Made by a program: the position numbers and the translations under genes. From Flavobacteriales bacterium (lineage in GTDB: Bacteria > Bacteroidota > Bacteroidia > Flavobacteriales > BACL11), in NCBI GenBank assembly GCA_002724895.1, contig PBQB01000070.1, positions 5,607 to 14,183 of the forward strand: DNA of 8,577 nucleotides, in the 5' to 3' direction. Every line of letters starts with the position of its first letter. The stretch's first letter is position 1. This document shows, piece by piece, positions 1-6,000 of this stretch. The notes under the pieces were generated by a model. The model worked only from the letters and a program-made list of their open reading frames with translations, made no database searches and was not told the DNA's origin.

Positions 1-3000
1 ACATCTACTCATACTGTTACTAATCCAACTTGTCACAGTAGTAATGGTGGTAGTGGTTTAGGAAGTATAAGCTGGTCAACTACAGGAGGAATAGCTCCTT
101 ATGAAACACAAATAGTAGATGCTAATTCAATGGGATTGGTATTTAATACATTTACAAATCCGTTTCCGCTTGGTCAATCATTACCACCTGGAGATTACTA
201 TATAATTAGTACGGATAATAATGGAGCCGGAAATTGTTCTTCTCCAGCCCATAACTTTAGTATTACTGAACCAGTTGCTTTAGTTTCATCGGTTACTCCT
301 AGTCTTGTTAGTTGTAACAATATAAATGTGGGGCCAAATAATGATGGATCAGTAATATTTAATACTCTTGGTGGAACACCACCTTATTCAGAAATTATTA
401 GTGTAACAAGTGGAGGATTACCTCTTAATCCATCAGCTTTAAGTCCAGGAAGTTATGTTGCTGAAGTATTTGATGCAAATGGATGTGCATTAGCTACTAA
501 TCCAATTCAAATTGTAATTAATGAGCCAGCGGCAATAGTGGCTTCTGTTCCTGCTGTAAATATTAATTGTGTAAGTTGTTTTGGAGCAAATGATGGAAGT
601 GCCCTTGCTAATGTAACTGGTGGAACTATATATGATATTAATAATCCAAATCCTGTTATTCCTGGTAATCCATATACATATGTATGGACTCCATCAGGAT
701 CGATAACAAACCCAACTTCTACACCACCTGGATTAAGTGCTGGAATTCAAACATTATTGGTTAAAGATGCGAATGGTTGTGAGGCTACAACAACTGCAAC
801 AATATGCTCTCCAAACCCTCTTGCTTGGGGATCAACAACATTTAATTCTGCATGCTTTGGTGATGCAAATGGAAGTATTATTGCAAATCCAACTGGAGGA
901 ACTGCTCCATATTATTATTTATGGTCAACAGGACAGACAACACAAACAATAAGTAATTTACCTGCTGGTATCTATACTTGTATTGTTACAGATGCTAATG
1001 GTTGTACAATTAATGGTTCTGAAACAATAACTGAACCAGCTCAGATAGATCCTGGATTTGTTATGACTGATGTTACTTGCTTTGGAGCAAATGATGGAAC
1101 AGCAATTGTTAATCCAAATAATCCAGGATGTCCTGGAGCTGGATGTAATATATTATGGTGGGATGGATCTACTGGATTAACTCCAATAGCTCCATTACTT
1201 CCTAACCAATCTAACAATGTTCCTCTAGGAACCTATTTTGTAACTTTAACTAATAATTTAACTGGATGTGATACGACAGTAGTTTTTGATATTGTAGAAC
1301 CAGATGCTATTACATTGTTAGTTAATTCAACTTCTAATGTGAGTTGTAATTCATTTACTGATGGATCTATATCTGTTTCAGCATCTGGAGGATCATTATC
1401 TTACACTTATACTCTAATAGATAATTCAACAAACCTTGCTGTTAGTTCTAATTCAATAGGAGATTTTAATGGTCTAGGTGCTGGAGATTATAGTATCCAA
1501 GTTGATGATGGGATTTGTCCTATATATACAGATCCTAACACAATTACCATAAGTGAACCTGCTCCAATAACAGTTGTTCCTACAATTATTGAACCTTTAT
1601 GTAATGGAGCATCCAATGGATCAATATCAATTGTTGCTTCTGGTGAGAATAATAGCTTTTCTTACTTATGGTCTCAAACAGGATCTACTACTACAACTAG
1701 TTCAGGTCTTTCAGGAGGTGTTAATTACAGTGTTTTAGTAACTCCAATTGATCCAAATACAGGTCTGCCAAATGGCTGTAATCCTCATTTAGAACCAAAT
1801 ATTCTTATGACTGAGCCTGCACCGATAACATTTACTCAAGTTATAACAGATGCAAGTTGTTTTGGAGATTCAGATGGAGAAATTGATCTTACTGTTTCTG
1901 GAGGAACAGGGCCATACACTTATCAGTGGAATGATCCATCTGCTCAAACTTCTTCAATTGCAACTGGATTATCTGCAGGAACCTACTCATGTACTGTTAC
2001 TGATATACAATCTTGTGTTGCAACTTCTTCAACTATTACAGTTAATGAACCATCTCAAATTGTTTCTAATTTGATCATAAATCATGAGACATGTAATCAA
2101 AATAATATAGGTCCATCAAACAATGGATCTGCATCTGTATCTCCAATTGGAGGATCAAATGTTTTAACTGTACAATGGTGGGACGGGAATACTGCTCTTA
2201 CTACTAATCCTAACTTAATTCCTCAAACTGGTTTTTATTGGGTTAGAGTTATAGATCAAGTTACATCTTGTCAAATTCAAGAACCTTTTGATATTTTACC
2301 TGCTGTAGAAATTGAAGCGTCAAGCTCTTCTAAAGTTGATGTTAGCTGTAATAATGGATCTGATGGGCAAATAACTGTTAATGCAACTGGTGGAATACTT
2401 CCATATCAATATTCAATTGATGGTGGAATTACATGGCAATTATCAAATGTATTTAATGGGCTAGTTGCAAATAATTATAATATCACTGTAATGGATAATA
2501 ACAATTGCGAGCATACTTTCTCAATGGATGTGTTAGAACCATTACCAATTGTAGTTACGGAAACTATTACCCAACCTTCATGTTTTGGTGATGCTGACGG
2601 TTCCATTTCTATCGTTGTAACTGGTGAAAATAATAACTTTACATATTTATGGTCAGTAAGTGGGTCAACAACTACAACAAGTAGTAATTTAATATCAGGA
2701 CTATATCAAGTTCAAGTAACACCAACTAATGGTTGTCCATCTTTTACTCAACCAATATTTTTATCTGAACCTACTGCTATAAATTTATCAAATACTACTA
2801 TAACAAATGCAACTTGTTATGGAGATTCTGATGGTCAAATAGATCTTGTTGTTAGTGGAGGAACAAGTCCTTACACTTATTTATGGAATGATCCACTGAT
2901 GCAAATGAATTCAAGCGCAACTTCCTTAGTTGCTGGAACATATATTTGTAATGTTATTGATGCTAATGGATGTCCAGGTTCTACTTTACCATTAGTTGTT

Positions 3001-6000
3001 ACTGAGCCAATTGAAATTCTTCCAAATTTGGTTTGTAATGATATTAGTTGTTTTGGAGCTAATGATGGTTCAGCATCGGTTACACCTAATATTCCTAATT
3101 TTGATGTTTATTGGAATGGAAGTCAAGTTCCTCAAGCAACTCAAATGCCTTGGCCTCAAGGTCAGACATTTGCTTATGTAGTTAATACTACTACCAATTG
3201 TACTAGTTCAACCGTTTTCTGTTCAATTAATGAACCTCAAGATATTTCATTATCAACTAATACAATAGATGTACTTTGTAATGGAGATTCAAATGGAGAG
3301 ATATCAGTAAATGCAACTGGAGGAACAGGACCATATGAGTATTCTATAGATGGAGGAGTAACTTGGCAAGCATCTAATGTATTTAGTGGATTATTATCTA
3401 ATTCATATACAATAGAAGTTAGAGATGCTAATTTATGTTTAAAATCTATTAATGTAATTGTAAATGAGCCAGCTACAATAACTCCAAACTTTACTATAAA
3501 TCCAGTATCTTGTTTTGGATTAAGTGATGGATCAGCAAGCGTTGCTCCAACAGGAGGAACTCCTAATTTAGTTGGTAATCCATATGACTATTTTTGGTCT
3601 ATTACCGGATCAACAACTAATTCAAGTAGTGGTTATAGTGTATCATCAAATCCAACAAATTATTCTGTTGTAATTACGGATGCGAATAATTGTTCTCAGA
3701 CTTTTCCTGTTAACATTACTGAACCTACAGATTTAACACTTACAATGATTCAAAATCCAGCTTCTTGTTATGGAACAAATGATGGATCAGCTGGAGTTGT
3801 TGTTTCAGGAGGAACAACACCTTATTCTTATGTTTGGAGTAACGGAAGTATTACTACTTCAATTAATAACATCTCAGGTAACTTTACATATAATGTTCTC
3901 GTTACAGATGCTAATAATTGCCAGAAAAACTCTTCAATTTTAGTTGTAGAACCAACTGAAGTAATAGCAAACATATCAGTTACTAATGTTTCATGTAATC
4001 CTATTAATGCGCCAGATGGTTCAGTTACTGTAACTGGTTCTGGTGGTGCCGGAGGATATTCTATACAGTGGAGTTATGATCCTGCAGTTGTAAACTTTAC
4101 TATAAATAATCATGCAGTAGGTACATTTGATGTTCAGCTTACTGATCAAAATGGATGTGCAACATCTCCTGCCGCTATTAGTTATACAGTTAGCGAGCCA
4201 GCTCCATTTTCAGCATCTTTTACTACTGTTGATCCTATATGTTTTGGAGATGCTAATGGAGAGATATCTGTAAATGTATCTGGAGGAACAGTTCCATATG
4301 AGTATTCTATTGATGGAGGAGTAACTTGGCAATCGTCATCTACTACAAATCTAAATCCAAATGTATTTTCTGGACTAGTATCTGGAACATACCCGATACT
4401 AATAGAAGATAATAATAACTGTGCTACATCTGTAAGTGCAACTCTTACTGATCCTTTACCATTACAAGCAAATGAAAATATTATACCAATAACTTGTGTT
4501 GGAGATAATGATGGTGTTATTACTGTTAATCCTTCTGGTTCAACAGGACCATATACTATTAACTGGTCAACAGGATCAACATCTAATTCTGCTTTTAATG
4601 CAAATAATAATCCAAATAATTATCCTGGATTAGCTCCTTGGCCGATTACATATTCAGTAACAATACAGGATGCTATAGGTTGTGATCCTTTATATGAGAC
4701 ATTTTGGGTGGAAACACCTAGTTCTCCTGTTTTAGCAACTGCTAGTGTTCAGGTACCTGTAAGCTGTAATGGATTTAGTGATGCAGAATTATTTGTTTCA
4801 TCTACTGGAGGAAATCCGCCATATAATTATTATTGGATCGATTTCCCAAGTTGGCCTTCAAATCAATTTTCACCAACATTGCCTGCAGGAACTTATCACG
4901 TGGTAGCTCAAGATGCTAATGGTTGTAATGATACTTCTCAAATAGTTGTAAGTGAGCCAGCTCCAATTTCTCCAAATGCAGCAGTAGTTAGTTCTTATGG
5001 TAGTGGAGGTTATAATCTTACTTGTAATGGTTTTTCAGATGGAATAATTTCTGCAAACGCTTCTGGGGGAAGTGGTGGAGGATATACTTATTTATGGAGT
5101 CCGGTTAATGTTAATACACAGTCTGTAAGTGGTTTATCTTCTGGTCAATATTCTGTTGAGGTTACAGATGCTAATGGTTGTACAGGAACACAATTTGTTA
5201 ATGTTGTTGATCCCCCAGCTATAAATATCCAATTTGTAGTTTCAGATGTAAGTTGCTTTAATGGAAATGATGGTCAAATAATTGCTCAGGTTTCTGGTGG
5301 AGCTGGAGGAATAGACCCTACTTCTTTTTCTTGGGCTGGACCAAGTTTTACCCCACCATCAGCTCAAATTAATAATTTAATCGCAGGAAATTATTTATTA
5401 CAAGTTCAGGACAATAATGGTTGTTCAGAATCTGATTTAGCAGTTGTTGGTCAACCATTAGATTTGATAGGATCTGTTCAATCTCAAATTACTACTTGTG
5501 ACTATACTGATGATGGAGAAGCTTCCATTACTGTTAGTGGAGGAGTTGGTCCATATACATATCTATGGAATGATGCTTTAAATCAGACAACAGCAACAGC
5601 TACTAATTTAGCAGGAGATTTTGCTGGTGTACAATACTCAGTAACAGTTACTGATGCAAATGGATGTCCAAAGAATTTTAGTGGATTAGTATATTCTCCT
5701 CTTGCAATTTCTACAAATATATTACCTAATCATATTAGCTGCTTTGGAGCAAATGATGGATCAATCTCTATCATTAATTCATCAGGAGGAGCCTTAGGAA
5801 GTTCTTCATATAGCTATTCAATTAACGGTAGTTTGTTCAATCCTCCAATTCCATCATATAATGGATTTGGTCCTGGTGATGTAATTGTAGTAGCAAAAGA
5901 TATTAATGGATGTATAGGTACAACTACACAACAAATTATTGAACCTGATTTAATAGATCCAAATATTCAACCAATAACTTCTCCTTATTGTATTGGAGTT

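Noticed and set aside
130..132. ATG at 130 as the start of the giant gene
   Set aside because: The same frame is open back to base 1 and already encodes repeat sequence (Thr-Cys entry, Gly-Gly-Ile-Ala-Pro-Tyr). There is no signal peptide after 130, so the Met is internal.
737..3181. Short overlapping + strand frames at 737-952, 1850-2074 and 2996-3181
   Set aside because: They lie in another frame of the repeat coding DNA, are Leu/Gln/Met-rich by-products of its codons, and have no domain pattern of their own.
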